Part shown: positions 38,970 to 49,834 of the stretch, piece after piece
Position numbering within the stretch: the stretch's first letter is position 1
How the letters are laid out: the number at the start of each line of letters is the position of its first letter
Source: Siphlonurus alternatus
Taxonomy: Eukaryota; Arthropoda; Insecta; Ephemeroptera; Siphlonuridae
Direction: 5' to 3'
Assembly: GCA_949825025.1 (NCBI GenBank)
Contig: OX463783.1
Location: 13,799,628-13,863,627 of the forward strand
Length of the DNA stretch: 64,000 nt
Program-made: the position numbers and the translations under genes
Notes under the pieces: generated by a model
The model's input: only the letters and a program-made list of their open reading frames with translations
What the model was told of the DNA's origin: nothing
The model's database searches: none

Positions 38970-39017
38970 CATATAGCCAAGGTGGGTAAAGGTACCTTTA
39001 CCCACCTTGCATATAGC
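38970..39017. mobile_element. 32-bp hAT-end palindrome with 8-bp duplication
   Basis: 38978-39009 is a perfect palindrome whose half is CAAGGTGGGTAAAGGT. It is flanked directly by CATATAGC at 38970-38977 and the identical CATATAGC at 39010-39017. Eight-base target duplications and ends beginning CA(G/A)(G/A)GGTGGG(T/C)AAA are typical of hAT transposons. The insertion therefore consists of two terminal inverted repeats and nothing else. No transposase-binding interior or gene is present. Confidence 0.8.
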
Positions 39018-40400
39018 TATATACATCAATTGTTACATAAACTATCAAAAGCATGCACTTAAAATATTAATTTATACCCTTTCGTATAGTAATTTGACTT
39101 TTTACATAATTTTTAACTGTATATAATATTCAATTTAAAATTCTTTATTCAATCATTATATGTATGTTTACACATGTTATAGAAAAAACTTTGATCATGT
39201 CTTTTCATAATTTAACAAGAATCATTTCTAGCTTGTTGATTAATTCTTTGGTACTATACGTAAGGTAATATCCAATTATTTGCAAGTAATTGTACATCCT
39301 TATTGTGTAAAGCAAATCCTTGAGTTAATATGATCATGCAGAAAAAATATCAATGAATCGATATCTCAAGTTATTTTTAATTTGATATAAATTACATCAT
39401 ATTTTAATACCGAAGAAAATTATTTTTTTATTAAATCGTGCAAAACAAAATTCTTATCTTATTCTTTTATATAAGTGAAAGGTAAATTTTATGAAGAAAA
39501 AAAATAATAATGAGCGTAAAAATCTATGTAGAAATTGTAATAATGACAATTGTTATTTCATAATGTTAAATTAGAAGGTAGTGTTGTTGTTAATCAAGAT
39601 ATAGAGTAGTTTTATAACTTAAAGTTCAAGTGTTATTACATAGAGCTCATAATAATTGCAAATAAATCAATTAAGAACATTTTAAAATCAACTTGTTTTT
39701 TTATGGTCGATATAAAAGACCCCAAGTTATATACAATATCTTTAAATTTAAAAACACTATCAGCCTTGATAAATAGGTGAGAAACAGTGTTACGACGTAT
39801 GAAGCGTTTCCCTATATCTGCATGCATGTTAAATCTTTACATGACTGTGACGTCACAGAATTTTGAAGCATGGTTTTATCACTGAACTATATTTTATAAA
39901 CTAATAACATACAGAATTCTATATCAATTTTTGCAATAAAATTTAAATATAAAAAAAATATATTAATGTTGTCTATTGTTTATGTGCCATCAGTATATAT
40001 GTCAGTCATCCACTCATATTTGTATGCAATGAAAAAAGACTTAAATCGATTGCTAACTTCCACCAGTATATATTTTTCAAACATTTTGCTATTTATAAAA
40101 AAGATGAAAATAATATCATGCAATTTTCTTAAATTTTATAAGTATATTACAAATTGTTTTACAAAATGCATTTATAGAGTTTAGATTTCTACCTTACTTT
40201 ATTATATACTAATGATCTTTAGTGAATAGATTGGTAGTTTATAAGCCCATCTTATTAGTATTTATACAATATATGAAATATTATAAGACAAACTAGTTAT
40301 ATAGATGACTTATATAACATGAATTCTATATCACTTACATTTTCAATACAAAAAAAAAGTTCGTGATGTTAAAAATAGTTATTATTATTATTTCAACTTT
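39018..40400. other. AT-rich spacer
   Basis: No supported gene or element. Short frames (39636-39827 minus, 39966-40184 plus) have no motif. Confidence 0.5.
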
Positions 40401-40610
40401 TTATTCATGATTCGCGTCGATTTGATATTTTGCCAAGAGAATCACGATGCACGCCCAAGCATCAAAATGACGTAACATTGCAAGCGTGATTGCTCTCATT
40501 TCTTCGACTGTTAGGAGTCGTGAGAGACTTGAGTCTGATATAACAATGTTATGAAGTGATGGTAGCAGCCAAATAATAGTCAAATATAACAACAGAAATA
40601 ACCTTGGCAC
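40401..40610 (-). CDS. Small gene-like frame or terminal exon, unknown function
   Basis: A 69-codon minus-strand frame ending in TAA at 40401-40403. The last 45 residues, including SRLLTVEEMRAITLAMLRHF and DAWACIVILLAKYQIDANHE, use a balanced, protein-like residue mix and the DNA is clearly less AT-rich than its flanks. On the minus strand the first part is preceded by a pyrimidine-rich TTCACTTTCATCTTTTGAG, which could be a splice acceptor. The TAA is followed by an AT-rich stretch. The true 5' boundary is uncertain; the annotated first codon is not a strong start. It could be a last exon, a decayed transposase or retroelement fragment, or chance. No family recognised. Confidence 0.25.
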   Translation of the reverse strand: MPRLFLLLYLTIIWLLPSLHNIVISDSSLSRLLTVEEMRAITLAMLRHFDAWACIVILLAKYQIDANHE

Positions 40611-40998
40611 TACTCAAAAGATGAAAGTGAAGTTCACAATCATATTTAAATTGGTATGCCATTTTTTTTATATAATATATCAAACACGTGCATTTCAAAA
40701 TAACAATATTACTATTTTATATATAAATACGTTATTTATTTTAATTGAATAGTTTTCTTGTTAGGAAATGAAAATTATATATTATAAATATTCTTAATAT
40801 TCACTCACAAATATAATTATTATACTTATTCTCTTAATTAATTAGTAGTAATTAACATTACTAATCAAAACACACTCGCCTAATCACAGAATTTGCACAG
40901 CTGCATTGCACGCGAATAAAAGCAGATAGCTTATAATTTTATAGGAGTAGTTAAAGTTGTAATTTTTCCAAAGTGTTGACTAATACAGCAATGTACTG
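40611..40998. other. AT-rich spacer
   Basis: No feature recognised. Confidence 0.5.
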
Positions 40999-41226
40999 TA
41001 CACCTCTCATAGACAGCATGGACTTTACTTCTGCTAGCTCATTTACGAGAGCTGCAGCTCCAATAGACATGCAGAGAGGTGCAGAATTTCAATTTTGGGA
41101 GATGTAAAAAGAGTACCCAGTCTATAACCCAAATCAAAAGATTTTTTGGTTCACCACTCCTCCATAGACTGCATGGTAACGCCTACAAACAAAGCAGGAG
41201 TAAAATTCATGGTGTCCAGAGTTATA
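40999..41226 (-). mobile_element. MITE family A, reference copy
   Basis: Ends TACACCTCTCATAGACAGCA and, on the right, AAATTCATGGTGTCCAGAGT TATA, complementary over about 35 bases with mismatches. Subterminal ACTTTACTTCTGCT pairs with AGCAGGAGTAAAATTC. The interior holds GAGCTGCAGCTC, CAATTTTGGGAGATGTAAAA, ACCCAGTCTATAACCC, TTGGTTCACCACTCC and TCCATAGACTGCATGG. No coding capacity. Outer TA on both sides fits a TA target. This is one of the two most complete uninterrupted copies and sets the orientation used here. Confidence 0.88.
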
Positions 41227-41935
41227 CTGCATAATCTTCATATTTAAGAACTTTACGTACGAAAAATCAAGAACAATCATTAAATTATACACTGCTTATT
41301 GTTCATATATATGGTTTGCGAACGAACCTATAATATAATATAATTAATTGTTTGCCAAAAAATATTTGTGCTCAAAATCTAATTGTGAAAAATACAGATT
41401 TTTTGTAAAAGTACTGTATTATGAAGAATTGATTTTTTTTTAATGTTTTAACAAATTAGTACAACATATCATTACTATGGCCAAACATTATAGCTTTTTA
41501 TTTTCAGTAAAAAATATAATTTTGATGGACATTTAAAGGTCATGATCACATATAAAAAGTACAAATAAAATTTAGTGAGATCATCTGAAAGTTATAGACA
41601 TGTTATAATAAATGATCATGTATATTATTTTTAAAGAAAAATTCAAGTCAAACGAGAGTTTTGCAACTTTTATGTATGCATCTTGAGACAGCTTGACCGT
41701 GATCTCTCTAATATATGAAGAGTTGATTGTAATTTTGAGTAAGAATAGCACTTCCAAAGTAGGGATACAAAAATAAACATATCTAAAAATTACTTTAACT
41801 GGAGTGTTATTTATTTTAAACGATCATCCATCTAAATACTAATCATGCTTGTTGTTGCTTGATTTCAGTGATCGATCGAGAACCAATCAACGCATTGATT
41901 GACAACATGCATAGACTGACAGTTATACACCTCTA
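41227..41935. other. AT-rich spacer
   Basis: No feature recognised between the two family A copies. Confidence 0.5.
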
Positions 41936-42369
41936 GACACCATGAACTTTACTCCTGCTCGAATGTTTGTGGGCATTACCAAGGTAGGCTTTATACAGGT
42001 TAAGCCACGTGCGTATTTCGTGCGTCATTTTTCCACTATTTCCAGGACCCATTGCACCGCGAAAATTCAAAAATAGCATTGCATCATGGGCGCATTCAAA
42101 GTTTCGCGGCACGATGGGTCCTGGAATACTTGAATCTGATTGGCTAAGCCCGTTAGCATTGGTCAAATCGGAGGCTTAACCTGTATAAAGCCAACCTTGG
42201 GCATTACCACATATAAGTCTATGGAAGCTTTTGGTGCACCAAAACTCTTTTGATATTGATATATAGACTGGGTGCTTTTCTTACTTTCCAAGAAATTAAA
42301 AATCTGCATCATCTCTGTCTATTTGAGCTGCAGGAGGCAGGATTAAAGTTCGTGCTGTCCAGATGTGTA
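41936..42369 (+). mobile_element. MITE family A, carrying a nested MITE
   Basis: Left end TACACCTCTAGACACCATGA then ACTTTACTCCTGCTCGAATG; right end ATTAAAGTTCGTGCTGTCCA then GATGTGTA. The interior after 42209 is standard family A: AAAACTCTTTTGATATTGAT, AGACTGGGTGC, AATTAAAAATCTGCATC, GAGCTGCAGG. Without the 228 bases added by the nested element the copy would be about 206 bases, the normal size. Confidence 0.9.
41971..42208. mobile_element. Nested MITE family C with 10-bp duplication
   Basis: The element is 41981-42198. Its ends, AAGGTAGGCTTTATACAGGT TAAGCC (41981-42006) and the complement of AAGGTTGGCTTTATACAGGT TAAGCC (42173-42198), differ at one position in 26. The host sequence GGGCATTACC is duplicated exactly at 41971-41980 and 42199-42208. 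Inside is a second inverted pair, TTCCAGGACCCATTGCACCG near 42042 and its complement near 42107. A 9-10 base duplication with such ends points to the Mutator-like (MULE) group. The minus frame 41933-42166 merely crosses the stems. Confidence 0.92.
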
Positions 42370-43335
42370 TATGATTGAAAGTGAAATAAGACTTTTTGGT
42401 CGCATTAAAGAAAATTGAACAATATACTTACGTGCTTTCATCTATACAGTATAACGTTTAAATATTAATCTACGATTACTCACATATATTTTATAATTAA
42501 TTCAGTATTAAGGTATTGTAACACTTGAAATATAAATTAAAAAAACAAGCATTGAAAGTTTTACAAGCAAGGCTAAAAAAAATATAAATATATAAAATGT
42601 TCTATATGAAGAATTGATCTTAGAGGTCAAGTAAGTTTATTGATTGGATTGGGAACCATGACAAAGTATGGCATTTACGCTTGCCACACAGTTTGACCCT
42701 AAAAAGGTCAAGTTATATTCTTCTTTTTTTTTTTTTTTCTTTTGCATTACAAATTATTATACAAGAATCACACACATAATATATAATAAAAAACTTTTGT
42801 ATAAAATAAAATCGAATGATTTTGATGTTGATAAATGTTATGTTATTTATCACTGTGATTTCTTTAAAAAAAAAATGTTATTGTATAGCAACAGTAAGAA
42901 CTACAGGTGGTTAGTAAATGATCAGGGGAGAGAAAGGTTAAATGTAGAATACTTGTTTAAATGAAGTGACGAAAGATATAGAATGAAGAATAATATGTCA
43001 CTATATAAAAATAATGATTATTTTTGTTAACAAATTTCATGCTATTCAATTCAATGGGGGAAAAAAACGTACATATCTTTTGACATGAAATACTTATGTA
43101 TTAAAAGATTGCAATTAAAAGGTAAATTTATTATATTTTTAATATTTAAAAATTGTCTCAAAATATACTGTAAACATTCGATTTTTAGTATGTATAAAAA
43201 AATTTGATCTCAACCCATTAAAGATCTGAACGAAGAATTAGAAATACTGAATTATTACTTGAAAAATGACCATTTCAATGCTTTCAGGTTGCAATACGCA
43301 TAGGTAATACTATACATTGTTGTGAGTATGTATGC
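42370..43335. other. AT-rich spacer
   Basis: No supported gene. The plus frame 42668-42964 is AT-codon biased with an F-run and no motif. Confidence 0.5.
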
Positions 43336-43741
43336 TACACTTCAAAATAGCATGAACTTTACCCTTGTTCTGTTTAGGGGCGTCATCATGCAGTCAATAA
43401 AGCCTGGGGAACTTGAACAAAGGATATAGCCAGGGTTAATCCTCAATTGATAGGGGGTATTGTCACTCCCTTCCGGCTTATGTGGGGACCGATTTCTGGA
43501 TTCTGATTGGCTTAGAAGTAACCCTTTATGCTGAAACGCTTTCCTATTGGTTAAAATTGGTTTCCTATTGGTTTCTTGTTGTTTACAAATTTCAATAATA
43601 AAATTTTTCTTGTAACGATCGGAGTTGACTTTACCCTAGCCCTATAGCTAGAATGATTGTGAGTGCTATTTTTACGTCTCTTGAAATTTTAGCTTCAAAA
43701 AAATGAGACAGGAATAAAATTCGTGCAACTCGAGATGTATA
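43336..43741 (+). mobile_element. MITE family A, with an old nested family C copy
   Basis: Left end TACACTTCAAAATAGCATGA then ACTTTACCCTTGTTCTGTTT; right end AATAAAATTCGTGCAACTCG AGATGTATA. The body follows family A up to GGGGAACTTGAAC (43418) and resumes near GCCCTATAGCTAGAATGATT (43640). The roughly 200 bases between begin AAAGGATATAGCCAGGGTTA ATCCTC and end near CGATCGGAGTTGACTTTACC, resembling the CAGGTTAAGCCTC and ATCGGAGGCTTAACC ends of family C at 41981. They also share GATTGGCT. The nested copy is much more decayed than the one at 41981. Confidence 0.75.
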
Positions 43742-44723
43742 CAATTTAAAGTTATATAGCAAACGTATATTAGACGTCTTACCTAATAAGTTGCAATTAG
43801 AATATCATTAGAAATATTATATTACAAAGTATTGTAATAACAACAGTATATATCTCCATATTGTCAAAAATATTAATTTCTTCTTTTAATAAAATACCAG
43901 CTAGTACAAGTCTAGTACAAGTAGTACATTTCAAGAATTTAGAAAGGGGGTTTACAATTTTGCAACAAAAAAAGTAAAATAGGCAATAAAATATAATTAT
44001 TCAAGTGAATTTGTTATGTTACTAGTGTACTAACTTGTATATTATATTAAAAAAATAATAGATACACATGTGAAACCTACTTACAAAATTTTAAAACATC
44101 TTTTATTATTACCTTAAAAAAAAAGAAGAAATTTATGAATTAACTTTTTTTGGTATTAAATGATTTTTAAAAGTTAAAATAGTAACATTTTTATTAATTA
44201 CCACAAAAAATTAACAAAACTTGGAGTTCTTTACACATACTGTACTTAATATTTTTTAATATTCTGTAATTAATTTAAAATGTTACTTAAAATGGCACAT
44301 AATTTAATATCAAAATTATTTAAATTACTTAAAAAGTACAAAAATGTAAATGTTTTATAATTTATTTCAATTAGGACAGTAGTTTAATTTAAATATTTAA
44401 ACAATTACGTCTTATTATATTAAAGAAAAAACACCTATTTCAAGGAAAAAACATAAACATTAATATTAAATATTATTATTTTTTAGGAAAGTTTATACTA
44501 CATATATGAATATTCATATTTAAATTCATTTTTTATTAATTTTAACTAGATATTACCTGAAAGAGATGGCCTGTACTCATAAATAGACACAGTCGTTTTT
44601 AATTTAATATTTCAACAATTTTGAATATATATTTGACTACTTAACTTAATAAATTTCTATTTTTTTATATACATATCTAACACCAAAATTTTTTCTTGGA
44701 AATTTAGAGATTCGTGCAAACCA
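43742..44723. other. AT-rich spacer
   Basis: No feature recognised. Confidence 0.5.
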
Positions 44724-44744
44724 TCACGTGTACAGTACACGTGA
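44724..44744. repeat. 21-bp palindrome with two CACGTG boxes
   Basis: TCACGTGTACAGTACACGTG A is a perfect palindrome around its central base. CACGTG is the core E-box bound by bHLH factors such as CLOCK/CYCLE or MYC/MAX. Function here is unknown, and it may be chance or a MITE remnant. Confidence 0.6.
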
Positions 44745-44929
44745 ATTATTGGGCATTACATCTCTCACCGTTACTGATATTCTTATGTATCAGAATTGCA
44801 AGAAGAAAAAATTTTAGCAAAAGCTCTTCAGATTAAGTGTATGCTTAACTTTCTTAATAAATGTTTATTTTTTATCAAGTCACAATTGAGTACTTCTAAT
44901 TACTAATTATTCACTAAGTCCTTCCGATC

Positions 44930-45056
44930 CCTCCAGAACCCTAATTAAGCGTTTTACGGGTTCTTTCGGAACGTAGGCGACCTGCACGGCTTTTTGCAAT
45001 CCCTTCTATCTTGCCTGCGACTGAGGGAAACATGGAAATCTCAGCTAGGATGGACG
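44930..45056 (-). mobile_element. SINE fragment, family E
   Basis: On the minus strand TCCATCCTAGCTGAGATTTC CATG..CCCTCAGTCG is the centre, followed by a decayed 3' domain (GGCAAGATAGAAGGGATTGC, GCCGTGCAGGTCGCC, GAACCCGTAAAACGC) that aligns by order with GGGATGGATTGC, GGCCGCCCC and GGAACCCACAA of other copies. The plus frame 44994-45206 overlaps it and is not a gene. Confidence 0.7.
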
Positions 45057-48000
45057 CTACATCTTTTTGTCAATGGACTGGAAGTTCAATGGTCTAAAAC
45101 CAGGAAAACCACATGGTGGAAAAGCGCAACGATTTACCCCTGGGTGGGAAACGTGATTTTTGTCAAGAAGTATCACCCATCCATCTACTTAAGATATATA
45201 TTATGATGCAAATAAGATTTTATTTGTGATTAATTGTCCATTGAATGTATGCTATGACTTCAAGATTTTAATTACATTTTTTTAATATTTGAACGCATGT
45301 AACAAATAGCAAACTATGCATGACAAAAAAAACTTTCGATTAAGAAGACAATAACTAAATTATATTGCATTTTAATACTCTTTTTACACATATAACATAC
45401 ATAATTAATGTTATTTTTTGATTAAATACATGACCTGAAGTATGCAATTTAATTTATTAACAATGACGACCAAAAGAATGCAGTTCTTATTATATAGCAT
45501 AAGCAACCTGCAACATAATTATAATTATATCGACATATAAAAGTCCCCCTCTCCTCCTCTTTTTTTCCAAGATAGATTGATTTAATTGCAAATACTATTG
45601 TCTTATGTCTTAGGGGGAAAAAAGAAATTGAATGAAATTTATTGCAAATCATAATTCATATTTTTTGTAATGAAAAGTTGCTAGTTTTTTTATTAAAATA
45701 AAAGCATCACCTTAATTGAAATTATAATTCAATTCAAAGACAAAAAAAAAAAGTTGATATTTTTAAATTAAATTTAACTTAAAGAAATAACGTGTTTTCC
45801 TGGACACCTTCGCAACTTTTTTTTATACTGTACGTCTTTAATGTTTTTTGTGTATTAAGAAATGATATCACGAAGCTATAAAAGCTACAATTATTGGTCA
45901 CAATTTTAGCTGACGTAATCAAAATGTTCAATGACACATTCAGTATTCCTTGAATCTCTTTGATATATATTTTTTGTTAAAGGAAAAGTTTTTTATTATT
46001 AAAACACATTAATTTAATTTATTATACTTGTTATATAGATTAGTTTTTAGAAATATAAAACGTGTGAAATTCCGGATACGTAATATGTGATGTTAATATC
46101 TAAATTTAGTTTTTAAAACAGAGAAGGTTTTTTTTACTAAAAAAAAAAATATTTAAATATTTATCTACCTAAGCCTATTTTTTTTACATATTTAAATAGT
46201 ATTACATAGTTAAATAATTGCAAAATTATGCGTATATAACATGAAAAAGTTAGTAATGAAGGTAAATTAAATGACGATTTACTTTAATGCTATAACTATT
46301 TTTGGGTATTGAATGACTACTCTGCAAGTCTAATGAAGTCATATTCATTGAAATAAATGAATTTAAGAAAATTGTGGTGTAATTTTTCTCACGTAAAATG
46401 TGTACAATTCTTCGTGTTTTCTAATTATGATTAATAGATTTTTATGTTTATTAGTAGCAGTAACAAAGTCATGCATGCTCTATATTAATAAAAGTTTTTA
46501 TGCTGATTTCTGTAAGTATAATTTAATTAAATAAGTAATAAGAGTTAATAAGGTGTTACTTAATTACATAATTAAACTACATATTTTTTTAGACATGACA
46601 TGTAGATGGCAAAATTACATTATTTAAAAAACACACACAATAAATGTATGCTAAAAAAATACTGTATTTTAAGATTGTTTTCAATAATTTAGCCTTTATC
46701 AGTATAATTGATTTTAATTCAATATTTTAACAATATATTTGTGATATTAACATTTGTTTAATAATTTTTTGAGTATGGAGGAAATGAAATAAATATTATG
46801 AAATTAATTTTAAATTATTATATTTACACTTAACTATCTGCATTTTTTTTTTAATTTCACCATTTTTCAGCGTCAATTTCCAATGCATTAATATTTGAAG
46901 TTGAAGGATTGTGTCTTTTAGTCATGCATGAATGCACTGAAATGATTTCTCTAATACATTTTGATTCTCTAAATGTTATATATTGCAACACTTTATGCAT
47001 CATTTGCATAATCATATTAGCTATGTTGAAAGTTGACAAACACTGTACTACATTTTCTGTTAATTGATCTTATTAATATTTTTAATTAATTTCACAATTT
47101 CTTATTAATTAACATTTTATGAAAGTTAATTTGTTTGAGTTAGAAAATATTTAAAATATGTTTTAAGTTTACAAAATAAAAGCAGAATATTTTGAATTCA
47201 AATAATAATACTTGGAATTATATATTTAATAAAACAAAAAGTATAATGTGACATTTTTTATATAAATTTGTTTGTTAATTTTTCAATTTGTATTCAATTT
47301 TTTTTAATGCCTAATTAAGTATAAAATTAAATGAAGAACACTGCATAGAACATGGTATAGATTTTAGATTTTAGAGTGTAAATTTTTATTACCAGATTTA
47401 GTAATTGACTTTGTAATAGACTTTGATACCAAATTGGACTTTTAAGATAAAAATAAATAAATAAAAAAAATGCTTTATAAGTTCTTGCATGTGAGCAGCC
47501 TCCATATCTTCATTAATTAATTAATTAATTTTTTTAAATTTACATAATTCACAATTTAAGATTTCCCTGAAAAACACTGAAGTTTAATTTGAATTATTTT
47601 CATACTGGTAGGAAACTATATAGGTATGTTCGTAAATCTGCATTGCTTATAATTAATGCACTTGATAAACCTTAATTATGCCCAAGTGCTTAAAGAAATC
47701 CAGCAGTAAACAGAAATCTTAAGATTATACAAGCATAATATAATAAATATGATTTAGGGTTTACAAACAGACACATTTTTGTGTTTATTTTGTGATATAT
47801 GCTGAGGTCACAAGGTTTATAATGAGGTTTTGAAATCGATACAAAGCACTCCGATATTTTCTCGCAACAAAACAACGGCTGATTAACCTTTTTCTATGAG
47901 GCTCTTCTTTTTAATCGCGGGCACTGACCTTCGCCAATATGCAAACTAGTGAACATTTCAAGATCATAAACCTGACAGGTATGTCTTATCAATTTAGGGA

Positions 48001-49447
48001 TCTATAGATAAGAAATGAACTTTAATTAACCTTTCATGAAAAAAAAATCATTGTGGTAACATTAAAAGAATTAAATTTAGAATTTTATTATCTGTTTTGG
48101 TTAATAAATTGTTCTTTTAAATTTAACTGCGATAATTAAAAACTGTTAACTGTTTTCTGTACCTGGAAAATTTATTATAAAAATTTATAATTACTTTTTT
48201 TTGAAAAAAAAAAAATAATAATCTACTAGCTATTGGCTTCATTTTTTTCTTTTTTTTTTTCAAACATTGATCACAGACTGTTTTAAGCATTTTCCATAAT
48301 TTAACTAAAAAAAATATGGAAACCATAGTTAAAATGGTCATTCACAATACGGTGTTCATCAAAAGTAATAAAACTTTATCATTGACTATTTTTACATTTT
48401 TTTAAAGCTCACATTTGCATGTATTAAACAGTGTTGACTGTGTAATACTATATATGATGAGCATTGTTGTATACATACTGACACATATCACATCAGTATT
48501 TATTATAATAAAAACTCCTACAACAATGATATCATGATACAAATATTCAACAATCATGTTTAACACATAATATAAAGATCTATCTTTAAGTGTTAAGTAT
48601 TATAATATAATATGTAAAATATATATTTTAAAGTCGAAAATCATATAATATTAAATTATAAACTATCCGTATATTACATAAGTTATATGTTTCACCTTGA
48701 AAATGTAGCATTGATGATGGTATATGATTCTCAAGAGATCCGGATTGTTGCAGAATATCTCTTTCTGTATCTTTTCTATATGTCGAGTCACTTTTAAATC
48801 ACGCAATATCGCGGCTTCCTCTTTCATTTTTATACTTTAACTCAACCTTTGAAAACTAGTTTTTATAATTTACATAATATATTTTACATCGTAATATTAC
48901 CTCTAGGAGTTTATACTCATATGTCATATCTATAAATGTTATACCTTCGTCACATGGTGTAAGTGTGAGGAAAAGAAAGGATAAAAATTAATCACTATGT
49001 GTTATAATTTACACTTTTTAATACTTTAATGAATCAATGGTAAAAAAATATGTATTTTTTTTATTTGTAAGGTATGAGCTAATACCTTTTTTTTAATGTT
49101 ATATTTCTAGGATAATTATATAGAATTAGTATTTGTTGACATATAAAATACAGTCTTTTGTAAAAATATAATCAAAGACCTAAAGATGCTAAAAATTTTT
49201 TTCTTAGAAAAAGATGTTCATATCATTACAATTCATTACATGTTGCTACATCAACAATATAACCTTGATATATAGAGTGAAGTGCAATGTGATACATAAT
49301 TTGTTATATTACAAAACTTTAAATAAAATGGAATTTATATTTACACCTCGGGACATTGCAAACGTTATATATCCCTGTTTACCCTGTACGATTTTTAGAG
49401 CTTCATTTCGAAGAGACAAAAAGATGTAGATTTCTAATTTTAAAGAA
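45057..49447. other. Long AT-rich spacer
   Basis: About 4.4 kb with no supported gene, RNA or element. A possible SINE-centre relic (GGAAACCATAGTTAAAATGG) lies at 48317. Short frames inside have no motif. Confidence 0.5.
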
Positions 49448-49739
49448 ATGGATTTTTTTATTGCATATTTGAATAGAGGACCTCGAGTTATGTATTATCA
49501 ATATTTTTTGAACCCAACACCCTTAAAATATTGCTGCAAAACGTTATGACGTCATAGTCATGCAATTAAACACGCAAACATAGGAAAATGCGTTGCATGA
49601 CACATCGTCTTTCCCCTCAATTTTGAGAGTGTTCGAGGGTTCAAAAAAAATATATAACAAAATTGACAATGTATAGTTCGAAGTCCTCTATCCAAATATT
49701 CAATAAAAAAATTCATGAAGGTTGTCCATTAAGAAGATC
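49448..49739. mobile_element. Foldback MITE, family B copy 5
   Basis: The right end is AATTCATGAAGGTTGTCCAT followed by TA. The left end ATGGATTTTTTTATTGCATA is missing about 14 bases that the right end has. The arms hold GAATAGAGGACCTCGAGTTA and its complement TTCGAAGTCCTCTATCC, and AACCCAACACCCTTAAAAT with TTTTGAGAGTGTTCGAGGGT. The centre contains TTATGACGTCATAG. Nearest relative in the window is the copy at 37698. Confidence 0.82.
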
Positions 49740-49834
49740 ATCCCAGTCTATCCATCGCAAACTTGTTCTAGTTCATCACACCTCCATATTGGCTGCATGA
49801 CAACAGAGCATGTAATGTGTCCCGAAGTGTATTT
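49740..49834 (-). mobile_element. Family A MITE, partial
   Basis: Starts at the very edge of the family B copy. TCCCAGTCTATCC, TAGTTCATCACACCTCCATA, TTGGCTGCATGACAAC, AGAGCATGTAATGTGTCCCG AAGTGTA follow the right half of the reference copy at 40999. The other half is missing, as if the family B element inserted into it or a deletion joined the two. Confidence 0.65.

Noticed and set aside
41933..42166. 77-residue minus frame with ordinary composition
   Set aside because: It crosses family A and nested family C stems; no protein motif.
44994..45206. 70-residue plus frame with W-rich sequence
   Set aside because: The first half is the complement of a family E SINE; no domain beyond it.
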